From: BMS3ABIN04 sp965554225
Lineage (GTDB): Bacteria; Bacteroidota; Ignavibacteria; Ignavibacteriales; Melioribacteraceae
Assembly (NCBI GenBank): GCA_965554225.1
Contig: CBEVZC010000026.1
Location: 1 to 29,956 of the forward strand
DNA length: 29,956 nt
Direction: 5' to 3'
The notes under the pieces were generated by a model. That model searched no databases, was not told where the DNA came from, and saw only the letters and a list, made by a program, of their open reading frames with translations. Shown piece after piece: positions 22,965 through 29,956 of this stretch (position 1 is the stretch's first letter; each line of letters begins with the position of its first letter). The position numbers and the translations under genes are program-made.

Positions 22965-23846
22965 ATGGAAACAAAAACGGCTAAAGAATTAAAGTATATC
23001 GATCTTGGTGAAAGAGGCAAGTATAATATTAATAATAAATTAAATAATTTAACAGGCAAGGAATGGATTAAGTTTTCGAAGTCATGGTTTATTCACCGGC
23101 CAATCAGACGAAAGAATAATGAAATATTGCATCCGGCAAAATTTCCCGAATCATTAGTAAAGGAATTTATCCGGTTTTTTACAAAAGAAAATCAATGGGT
23201 CTTAGACCCATTTTTAGGAACGGGTAGTACTTTAATTGCTGCCGGCGAACTTAACAGGAATGCAGTAGGTATTGAACTTGCCCAAAAATATTTTAAGATA
23301 GTAGAAGAAAGAATTAGAGCTAAGAATTTTTCGAAAAATATTATTCCTTTATTAGGTTCGTCTTTAAAAACTGATAAATTATTGGATAATATAGATTTAA
23401 ACAACATAAAATTTGATTATGTAATAACCTCACCGCCTTATTGGAATCAATTGGAAAGAAGCAGTATAAGGCAGAAATCAAGAAAAGAAAAAGGGTTGGA
23501 TACACAATATTCTCTTGATAAGGAAGACCTCGGCAACATAAAAAGCTATGAAGAATTTATTGAGAATCAAGCGAAAATATTTGATAAAGTTTATGATTTA
23601 GTAAATAACAAAGGATATTTAACAATTATTACAAACAACATATATTACAAAAGTAAATTGTATCCTTTGGCTTTTGATACAGCCGTTTCATTAACAAAAC
23701 GCGGTTCAAAAAGCTGGGTTCTGAAAGATGAAAAAATTTGGCTGCAGGATGATAAACCTTTAATTGCTCTTGGCATTAACAATGCTTGGGTCGGTAACCG
23801 GCATCACCAGTATTGCTTAATTTTCAGAAAGGAAGAAGATGGATAA
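22965..23846 (+). CDS. Orphan DNA methyltransferase (SPPY type, N4-cytosine or N6-adenine)
   Basis: A 293-residue S-adenosylmethionine-dependent amino-methyltransferase. The SAM-binding motif I is VLDPFLGTGST (79-89), with the preceding HPAKFPESLV segment. The catalytic motif IV is TSPPYW (155-160). Motif I comes before motif IV, so it is not the beta order. The SPP form of motif IV is most common in N4-cytosine enzymes, but N6-adenine is possible. With ~75 residues between the motifs, any target-recognition domain is more likely in the C-terminal 130 residues. No restriction endonuclease or specificity subunit is nearby. It overlaps xseA by 8 bases, implying co-translation. The start is an ATG without a clear ribosome site. 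Confidence 0.88.
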   Translation: METKTAKELKYIDLGERGKYNINNKLNNLTGKEWIKFSKSWFIHRPIRRKNNEILHPAKFPESLVKEFIRFFTKENQWVLDPFLGTGSTLIAAGELNRNAVGIELAQKYFKIVEERIRAKNFSKNIIPLLGSSLKTDKLLDNIDLNNIKFDYVITSPPYWNQLERSSIRQKSRKEKGLDTQYSLDKEDLGNIKSYEEFIENQAKIFDKVYDLVNNKGYLTIITNNIYYKSKLYPLAFDTAVSLTKRGSKSWVLKDEKIWLQDDKPLIALGINNAWVGNRHHQYCLIFRKEEDG

Positions 23847-25023
23847 TATGATTTTAACAGTTGGAGAGCTTACTTCCCAAATTAAAATGCTGCTGGAAGA
23901 GGAATTTGACTCTTTTAAAATTGTTGGCGAGATTTCAAATTTTAAAGCTCACGTTTCCGGACATTGGTATTTTACCCTGAAAGATAGCAGTGCACAAATT
24001 AGTTGTACAATGTGGCGCGGAGTAAATAACTACGTATTCTTTACCCCGCAAGACGGCATGAAAGTAATAATTAAAGGAAAACTCACGGTTTATCCTCCGC
24101 GCGGGTCCTATCAAATTAATGTACGCTCTATGCAGCCTGCTGGGGAAGGGGAATTGCAAGCTGCTTTTGAAAGACTTAAAAAGAAACTCCGTGCCGAAGG
24201 TCTTTTCGATGAAAAAAATAAAAAAGCTATTCCCAATTTCCCGCAAAAGATTGGAATTGTAACGGGGGTAGGAACTGCTGCATTAAGAGATATGATTAGT
24301 GTAGCCCAAAGAAGATATCCGGCTGTTGAGTTAATTGTAGCGGGTGCGTCGGTACAAGGCGAAGCGGCTGCCGGTGAAATTGTTTCCGCTATTAGAGAAT
24401 TGAATAATCGAAATGATATAGATTTAATAATAGTTGCCAGAGGCGGCGGTTCCTTAGAAGACTTATGGCCTTTCAATGAGGAAATTGTTGCACGCGCTGT
24501 TTTTGAATCTAAAATTCCCATAATTAGCGGTGTTGGCCACGAGATTGATTTTACTATTACAGATTTTGTAGCTGATTTGAGAGCCCCTACACCATCAGCT
24601 GCCATGGAATTAGCCACGCCGAATAAAGATGAAATTTTTGCCTTTGTTAACGATTTTTCATATAATATAAAGCTTAATATTTTAGACAAAATTAAAAATT
24701 ATAGATCGAATATTAATCGCATTGTAAATACATACGGATTTCGAAATCCGCTTAGTAAAATTAATAATAAAGTGCAGTTTCTCGACAATTTGGTTTACAG
24801 AATAAGCAACAATATTGAAATAAAACTTTCTGCAAGTAAAAGTAATTTATCCTTTTATACCAAATCCATTGAAGCTCACAATTTGGAAGCAACACTAAAA
24901 AGGGGCTTTACTCTTGTTAAGCAAAACGGAAAATATGTTGAAAGAGCACAGAATCTTAAAGAAAACAAAAGCTTTACAATTAAATTTTATGATAACGAAA
25001 AGATAATTAAAAACAATGACTAA
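23839..25023 (+). CDS. xseA: Exodeoxyribonuclease VII large subunit
   Basis: The 394-residue catalytic subunit of ExoVII, which degrades single-stranded DNA from both ends. The N-terminal OB-fold (VGELTSQIKMLLEEEFDSFKIVGEISNFKAHVSGHWYFTLKD) is followed by the catalytic domain with IGIVTGVGTAALRDM, IIVARGGGSLEDLWPFNEE and ISGVGHEIDFTITDFVADLRAPTPSAAMELATP. The C-terminal region is helical and ends near LKRGFTLVKQNGKYV. The start is the ATG at 23839 behind AAGGAAG; an in-frame ATG at 23848 is possible. It overlaps the upstream methyltransferase and the downstream xseB by 8 bases each. Confidence 0.96.
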   Translation: MDNMILTVGELTSQIKMLLEEEFDSFKIVGEISNFKAHVSGHWYFTLKDSSAQISCTMWRGVNNYVFFTPQDGMKVIIKGKLTVYPPRGSYQINVRSMQPAGEGELQAAFERLKKKLRAEGLFDEKNKKAIPNFPQKIGIVTGVGTAALRDMISVAQRRYPAVELIVAGASVQGEAAAGEIVSAIRELNNRNDIDLIIVARGGGSLEDLWPFNEEIVARAVFESKIPIISGVGHEIDFTITDFVADLRAPTPSAAMELATPNKDEIFAFVNDFSYNIKLNILDKIKNYRSNINRIVNTYGFRNPLSKINNKVQFLDNLVYRISNNIEIKLSASKSNLSFYTKSIEAHNLEATLKRGFTLVKQNGKYVERAQNLKENKSFTIKFYDNEKIIKNND

Positions 25024-25240
25024 AAAGAAAAACCAAAAGTTTGAACAACTTCTATTAAGGCTTGAAGAAATATCTTCATTGCTTGAAAGCGAGGATGTTG
25101 ATTTGGAAGATTCCATTAAGTTATATGAAGAGGGTATTGAATTATCAAGAAAATGTTACAATATTCTTGAAAAAGCTGAGTTAAAGGTAACGGAATTGAA
25201 AAAGCAGCTTGAAAGTGAATTTGATAAATTAGAAGAATAG
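25016..25240 (+). CDS. xseB: Exodeoxyribonuclease VII small subunit
   Basis: 74 residues, mostly two helices: FEQLLLRLEEISSLLESEDVDLEDSIKLYEEGIELSRKCYNILEKAELKVTELKK. The pattern of LEE(I), the (D)LEDSIKLYEEG core and the LEKAE(xK)V end is diagnostic of XseB, several copies of which coat one XseA. The ATG lies within the end of xseA (8-base overlap), typical of translational coupling. dxs follows after 18 bases. Confidence 0.95.
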   Translation: MTKKKNQKFEQLLLRLEEISSLLESEDVDLEDSIKLYEEGIELSRKCYNILEKAELKVTELKKQLESEFDKLEE

Positions 25241-25258
25241 AAAAGGAAGGGAAATAAA

Positions 25259-27181
25259 GTGACAGATGAATCAAAATACAAATTGTTGTTTAATGTAAAT
25301 GATCCCAGCGATATAAGGGATTTTAGTATAGCCGACTTAAAACAACTGGGCAGTGAAATTAGAGAATATCTTGTTGATGTCATTTCCCAAATAGGGGGAC
25401 ATTTTGGAGGAGGACTTGGAACAGTTGAATTGACACTCGCACTCCACAAAGTTTTTGATACTCCAAATGATAAAATAGTTTGGGATACAGGACATCAAGC
25501 ATATCCGCATAAAATTATTACCGGCAGAAGGGACAGCTTAAAGACGATTAGGAAGTTCAAAGGTATTAGCGGCTTTTTAAAACGCACCGAAAGTAAATAT
25601 GATGAATACGGAGCTGGCCACGCTTCAACTTCAATTTCTGCGGCATTAGGTATAGCTGTTGCTAACGATATAGAAGAGAAAGCTGACAGGCGTGTCGTTG
25701 CAATTATAGGCGATGGTGCTATGACGGGCGGCTTAGCATATGAGGCAATGAATAATAGCGGAATTTTGAAAAAGAATTTAATCGTAGTTCTGAACGATAA
25801 TAATATGTCCATAGCACCGAATGTATGGCAAATTTCAAATTACTTTAACGAAATTATTGCTCATCCGGAATACAATAGATTAAAAGATGCTGTATGGGGA
25901 CTAACAGGTAAACTTGATCATTTTGGTGATAGACTGAGATATGTTACGTCCAGATTAGAGTCTGGTGTAAAAGCAGTTGTTACTCCTGGTATGTTGTTTG
26001 AAGCTTTAGGATTTAGATATTTCGGTCCAATAAACGGTCACAATGTTGGTAAGTTAGTTAAAATTTTCGAGCAAATTAAATCCTTAAAAGGACCAATACT
26101 TGTTCACGTAATTACCGAAAAAGGAAAGGGCTATAAACCTGCAGAAGGGAATAGACCTAAGTTTCACGGTATTTCTCCTTTTGATAAACTTACAGGACAA
26201 GTTCTTAAAAAAGCCGGTGCTCCGCCTTCTTATACTTCAGTTTTCGGAAATGCATTAAAGCAAATTATGGAAGAGAATAAAAAAGTTGTTGGCATAACTG
26301 CTGCTATGCCTGACGGTACAGGTTTAAACCTTATTAAGGAAGAATTTCCTAAAAGATATTTTGATGTTGGTATTGCTGAAGGACACGGTGTTACTTTTGC
26401 TGCAGGTTTGGCAACTCAGGGTATCATTCCTGTTGTAGCTATTTATTCAACATTTTTGCAAAGAGCTTTTGACCACATCGTTCATGATGTAGCTCTACAA
26501 AAACTTCATGTAGTTTTTGCACTGGATAGAGCCGGATTAGTTGGTGCCGATGGTCCAACACATCATGGTGTTTTAGATCTTTCTTACTTGCGAATGATAC
26601 CCGGTATGGTTATTATGGCTCCCAAAGACGAATCGGAGATGCGGGATATGCTCTATACTGCCGTTCAATATAATGAAGGTCCCATAGCGCTTAGATACCC
26701 TCGAGGAAGCGCTCTTGGCGTTGAGTTGAAAAAAGGGTTTGACGAGATTGCAATTGGCACCGGCGAAAAAATTATTGAAGGTGAAAATGTTGCATTACTT
26801 GCGGTAGGAATTATGGTTGGTTTTGCTCAAAAAGCAATTGATAAACTAAACGAAATAGGAATTAGCTGCAGTTTATATAATATGAGATTTATTAAACCAA
26901 TTGATGAGAAAGCAATAGATGAAATCGCTTCAAAATTTGATAAAATTGTTACTCTTGAAGAAAATACACTGGCAGGCGGCTTTGGTTCAGCTGTATTAGA
27001 ATATATGAATGAAAAGAGTTATAAAAACGATGTGTTAAGAATCGGGTTGCCCGATAATTTTGTTGAACAAGGAACACAAACCGAATTGCATAAACTATTA
27101 AATATTGATCCGGATGGTATTGCCAAACAAGTAGAAAAATTTGCACATGGTAAAAATATTGAAAAAGGAGAAGTAGCATAA
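25259..27181 (+). CDS. dxs: 1-deoxy-D-xylulose-5-phosphate synthase
   Basis: A 640-residue thiamine-diphosphate enzyme condensing pyruvate and glyceraldehyde-3-phosphate, the first step of the MEP isoprenoid pathway. The GGHFGGGLGTVELTLALH and WDTGHQAYPHKI segments, the TPP motif IGDGAMTGG (~150-158) through LNDNNMSIAPN, the catalytic-glutamate region DVGIAEGHGVTFAAG and the transketolase segment LDRAGLVGADGPTHHG are all present. The start is GTG 25259 behind AAGGAAGGG. Following xseB is a common bacterial arrangement. Its stop overlaps the next ATG by one base (TAATG). Confidence 0.97.
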   Translation: MTDESKYKLLFNVNDPSDIRDFSIADLKQLGSEIREYLVDVISQIGGHFGGGLGTVELTLALHKVFDTPNDKIVWDTGHQAYPHKIITGRRDSLKTIRKFKGISGFLKRTESKYDEYGAGHASTSISAALGIAVANDIEEKADRRVVAIIGDGAMTGGLAYEAMNNSGILKKNLIVVLNDNNMSIAPNVWQISNYFNEIIAHPEYNRLKDAVWGLTGKLDHFGDRLRYVTSRLESGVKAVVTPGMLFEALGFRYFGPINGHNVGKLVKIFEQIKSLKGPILVHVITEKGKGYKPAEGNRPKFHGISPFDKLTGQVLKKAGAPPSYTSVFGNALKQIMEENKKVVGITAAMPDGTGLNLIKEEFPKRYFDVGIAEGHGVTFAAGLATQGIIPVVAIYSTFLQRAFDHIVHDVALQKLHVVFALDRAGLVGADGPTHHGVLDLSYLRMIPGMVIMAPKDESEMRDMLYTAVQYNEGPIALRYPRGSALGVELKKGFDEIAIGTGEKIIEGENVALLAVGIMVGFAQKAIDKLNEIGISCSLYNMRFIKPIDEKAIDEIASKFDKIVTLEENTLAGGFGSAVLEYMNEKSYKNDVLRIGLPDNFVEQGTQTELHKLLNIDPDGIAKQVEKFAHGKNIEKGEVA

Positions 27182-28185
27182 TGAAAAAAACCAACATTGC
27201 AGTAGTTGGTTTAGGGGGAATTGCTCAACTTGTTCACCTTCCAATTCTTTCCAAGTTGAACAGCGTTAATATTGCAGCTGTTTCAGAAGTAAATAAAAAT
27301 AGACTTAAGACTGTAGGGAATAAGTTTAATGTTTCAAATCAATATTCAGATTATAAAAAAATGTTAGCTGAAAATGATATTGATGCTGTGATAATTGCTA
27401 CACCTACTAAATCTCACTTGGAAGTTTCTTTGGAAGCTATAAATGCCGGGAAACATATTCTTATTGAAAAACCGATTGCTGTAAACTATGAAGAAGCTAA
27501 AAAAATTAACGATGCCGCAAAAAAAGCAAAAGTAAAAGCGATGGTTGGAATGAACTTTAGATTCAGACCGGATGCCATGCTTTTGAAAAGCATGATTAAT
27601 GGCAGTGAATTAGGTGATTTATTTTATATACGATGCGGATGGTCAAGAAAACAGAGTAGTGAAGAAAAATGGTTCCGCAAAAAAACCGAATCCGGCGGTG
27701 GTGTATTGATTGACCTTGGAATTATGCTGCTTGATTTGGGAATTTGGTTTTTAGATTATCCTCCGGTAAAAAGTGTTTCGGTTCAAACGTATTCTCATAA
27801 AGTTAAAGGAGTAGAAGATTCCGCGGTTGGATTTTTAAGATTTAAAAACGGTTCGGTAATAAATTTTGAAGTTAGCTGGTCGCTTCATTCGGAAAAAGAC
27901 AGCTTTAACTTAACTGCTTTCGGTACTGAAGGAACCGGGCATCTGAATCCGTTTAGGGCTTATAAAAGAGTAGATTCGGCAAGAATCGATTATACCCCAA
28001 CCGGTTCGGCGAGCACAAAAAATCTCTACAAAAAATCCTACGAAAACGAATTGAAGCATTTTATCAGTTCTATTAGAGGGAACACTCCTTTCTTATCTTC
28101 CAGCGAAGAAGCGGTTACACGCATGAAACTCTTAGAAGCAATTTATGAATCGGCTAAAAAAGAAAAAGAAATTATACTAAAATAG
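27181..28185 (+). CDS. Gfo/Idh/MocA-family oxidoreductase
   Basis: A 334-residue NAD(P)-dependent dehydrogenase. The N-terminal Rossmann fold starts IAVVGLGGIAQLVHLPIL and reaches the family motif HILIEKPIAV (EKP, catalytic-site lysine, about residue 100). The C-terminal alpha/beta domain contains GGGVLIDLGIMLLDLGIWFLDYPP, the slot where the family usually has a catalytic DxxxH. Here the position after LIDLGIMLLD holds leucine/aspartate rather than histidine, so activity is not assured. The substrate (a sugar, inositol or other polyol in the family) is unknown. It is joined by 1-base overlap to dxs and abuts the response regulator with no gap. Confidence 0.88.
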   Translation: MKKTNIAVVGLGGIAQLVHLPILSKLNSVNIAAVSEVNKNRLKTVGNKFNVSNQYSDYKKMLAENDIDAVIIATPTKSHLEVSLEAINAGKHILIEKPIAVNYEEAKKINDAAKKAKVKAMVGMNFRFRPDAMLLKSMINGSELGDLFYIRCGWSRKQSSEEKWFRKKTESGGGVLIDLGIMLLDLGIWFLDYPPVKSVSVQTYSHKVKGVEDSAVGFLRFKNGSVINFEVSWSLHSEKDSFNLTAFGTEGTGHLNPFRAYKRVDSARIDYTPTGSASTKNLYKKSYENELKHFISSIRGNTPFLSSSEEAVTRMKLLEAIYESAKKEKEIILK

Positions 28186-28881
28186 ATGAAAGCAAAAATA
28201 TTATTAGTTGACGACGAAAAAGATATTGTAGAATTTTTACAATATAATTTAGAACAAGAAGGATTTGATGTCATTTCTGCATTTGATGGAGAAATGGCAT
28301 TGGCAAAAATAATAAATAATCCTGATCTGATTGTGCTTGATATTATGATGCCTAAAATGAACGGATATGAGGTCTGTGAGAAAATACGTTCTAATAAAAA
28401 ATATGATGATGTACCTATTATTTTTCTTACGGCAAAAACCAGTGAGCTGGATGAGCTTAAAGGATTCGATCTCGGTGCAGATGATTATATCAAAAAACCG
28501 ATTTCTCCTAAAATGCTGGTAGCGCGGGTTAAGTCCAAATTAAAAAAGAATAAAAAGCTACAGTCCGGTATTAAGCAAAAAGAAACAAGACTTACATTAG
28601 GTCCTATTGTTATTGATAGAGAACGATTTACTGTTACGGTTGACGGAAAAATTGTTGCTTTCCCTAAAAAGGAATTTGAAATATTACATTTTTTGATTTC
28701 CAACAAAGGGAAAGTGTTCCCGCGAGACGTTTTATTAAACGAAATTTGGGGATTAAATGTTTACGTTGTTGATAGAACAATTGATGTTCATATTAGAAAA
28801 ATAAGAGAAAAATTGGGAAAGTATTCCACACTAATTCAAACTGTTAAAGGTGTAGGGTATCGCTTCAAAGATGTGGGGTAA
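28186..28881 (+). CDS. OmpR/PhoB-family response regulator
   Basis: A 231-residue transcription factor. The receiver domain (1-120) has the acidic pocket D9/D10, the phospho-acceptor D52 in VLDIMMPKMNG, T82 and K104 (KKP). The C-terminal winged-helix DNA-binding domain (~130-230) reads FPKKEFEILHFLISNKGKVFPRDVLLNEIWG...RTIDVHIRKIREKLG...VKGVGYRF. It is closest in look to PhoB-type regulators. The ATG follows the oxidoreductase stop immediately. The 3' end overlaps the cognate kinase gene by 11 bases, so the two should be made together. Confidence 0.94.
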   Translation: MKAKILLVDDEKDIVEFLQYNLEQEGFDVISAFDGEMALAKIINNPDLIVLDIMMPKMNGYEVCEKIRSNKKYDDVPIIFLTAKTSELDELKGFDLGADDYIKKPISPKMLVARVKSKLKKNKKLQSGIKQKETRLTLGPIVIDRERFTVTVDGKIVAFPKKEFEILHFLISNKGKVFPRDVLLNEIWGLNVYVVDRTIDVHIRKIREKLGKYSTLIQTVKGVGYRFKDVG

Positions 28882-29905
28882 ATTTAAAAACCATATTTCA
28901 CATTCAAAAGTATTTATAAAAGAAATTTTAATATTGAGCTTAGTGTTTCTTTTGATTGCTTCTTTTTTATTCCACTACCCGCTGCATAAAATCATTTCAT
29001 TTTTAATTTTAATTTTCATAGTTGATATTGTTTTTCTCTATTCACTTGGTAAAAAAAGAGCCGGTGAAATGAATGAAATAAAAACAACAATTAAAAATAT
29101 TCGTAAAAATAAGTATAAATCCCCAGGTGAAATACGGATGAGTAAATCCTTAGTAGACCTCGAAGGTAACATTAAGGCAATGTTCAAGAGAACTCAGCAC
29201 GATATTACTCAAATGCAAAAACTCGAACAAGCACGTAAAGAATTTTTGGGGAATGTTTCGCATGAATTACGCACTCCTATTTTTGCATTGCAAGGTTTTT
29301 TGGAAACTTTGTTAAACGGAGCGCTTAATGATGATAAGGTTAATAAACAGTTTTTAGAAAAAGCTTACAGGCACTCCGAAAACCTGAATGCTTTATTGAA
29401 TGATTTAATCGATATATCTATGATTGAATCCGGTCAGATGAGGATGAGTTTTAGATATTTTAATCTTAAAAATTTTGTTAAAGAAATTTATCAAGAATTT
29501 AATGAACAAGCGGAAAAAAAAGATTTGAAACTGGAAGTGAATGAAATTCGGGACGAACTGGAAGTATATGGAGCAAAAGATAGACTAATTCAAGTTATGA
29601 ATAATTTACTCTCAAACGCAATAAAATATACTGAAAAAGGGAAGATCGAAATTAATGTTGAAGAAAAACAAAAGTCAGTTTGGGTAAGTATAAGGGATAC
29701 AGGAATTGGCATTCCGCAAGAAGATTTAGATAGAATTTTTGAACGATTTTACAGAACTAAACGGGAAAGGTCCAAAACTGTTCCCGGTACCGGTTTGGGA
29801 TTGGCAATTGTAAAACATATTATTGAAGCTCATGATTCCAAGATTGAAGTAATCAGTAGTGAGGATGCAGGTTCGGAATTTTCATTCAAATTGAAAAAGG
29901 CATAA
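28871..29905 (+). CDS. PhoR-like sensor histidine kinase with minimal external domain
   Basis: A 344-residue membrane kinase. Two transmembrane helices (~17-36 and 39-58) are separated by only a few residues, so there is essentially no periplasmic sensor. A linker (60-115), without a clear HAMP domain, leads to the dimerisation domain with the phospho-acceptor H131 in NVSHELRTPIFALQGFLETLL. The ATPase domain has an N box (NNLLSNAIKYT), G1 (DTGIGIP), F box (FERFYR) and G2 (GTGLGLAIV). It presumably phosphorylates D52 of the overlapping response regulator. The signal is unknown; with this topology it may sense the membrane or a partner protein. The last 51 bases of the window after it hold nothing recognisable. 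Confidence 0.94.
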   Translation: MWGKFKNHISHSKVFIKEILILSLVFLLIASFLFHYPLHKIISFLILIFIVDIVFLYSLGKKRAGEMNEIKTTIKNIRKNKYKSPGEIRMSKSLVDLEGNIKAMFKRTQHDITQMQKLEQARKEFLGNVSHELRTPIFALQGFLETLLNGALNDDKVNKQFLEKAYRHSENLNALLNDLIDISMIESGQMRMSFRYFNLKNFVKEIYQEFNEQAEKKDLKLEVNEIRDELEVYGAKDRLIQVMNNLLSNAIKYTEKGKIEINVEEKQKSVWVSIRDTGIGIPQEDLDRIFERFYRTKRERSKTVPGTGLGLAIVKHIIEAHDSKIEVISSEDAGSEFSFKLKKA

Positions 29906-29956
29906 TTTTATCTCTCTTTTTATTCCTTGATTAAAATTTAAATATTAAGAAATTTA

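Noticed and set aside
24111..24689. Long open frame on the minus strand inside xseA
   Set aside because: It lies fully within a conserved gene, has no recognisable product and reflects mirror codon bias of the real gene.

Overview
The window is A+T-rich bacterial chromosome, almost all protein-coding, read with the standard bacterial code (TGA is used as a stop). It most resembles a member of the Ignavibacteria / Chlorobi-Bacteroidetes side of the tree. The main clue is a secreted protein at 2972-4780 that ends in a type IX secretion (T9SS) type A sorting domain with the NYPNPFNP signature. Further clues are frequent TTG starts, strong AAGGAGG ribosome sites on only some genes, and Gram-negative envelope proteins (lipoprotein, LysM protein, barrel-like outer-membrane candidates). 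There is no rRNA or tRNA in the window, so the placement is an inference. I see no phage, insertion sequence, CRISPR array or integrase. This is mainly a housekeeping region.

Layout. Plus strand 1-13130: dapF (5' truncated), a small alpha/beta-barrel protein, a PHP metallohydrolase, a membrane TPR protein, the T9SS cargo protein and a terminator. Then come efp-accB-accC-gcvH behind a good promoter candidate, guaA-TPR-radC, a self-contained lipoprotein/LysM bicistron with its own promoter and strong terminator, and phoH. Minus strand 13127-13888: mazG, convergent with and overlapping phoH. Plus strand 14067-17722: ridA, a small secreted protein with a terminator, a LytR_C membrane protein, rsfS and argS. 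Minus strand 17723-21845: surE, a 712-residue VWA-like membrane protein, bacteriohemerythrin and comF, in that transcription order. Plus strand 22072-29905: a secreted barrel-like protein, then an orphan DNA methyltransferase, xseA, xseB, dxs, a Gfo/Idh/MocA oxidoreductase and a PhoB/PhoR-like two-component pair, all tightly packed.

How the genes fit together. Several serve the cell envelope and its precursors: meso-DAP (dapF), malonyl-CoA (accBC), isoprenoids (dxs), an outer-membrane lipoprotein with a peptidoglycan-binding partner, and a sensor kinase with almost no periplasmic domain. Others serve translation (efp, rsfS, argS), nucleotides and their clean-up (guaA, mazG, surE) and DNA metabolism (radC, xseAB, comF, methyltransferase).

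The most unusual observations are two genes whose best starts are not ATG/GTG/TTG (radC at CTG 10235, phoH at ACG 12168, each at a correctly spaced ribosome site), a solitary SPPY-type DNA methyltransferase overlapping xseA, and the lipoprotein/LysM coiled-coil pair. I did not find a clearly new multi-gene system. No gene-free stretch exceeds 300 bases; the longest is 21846-22071.
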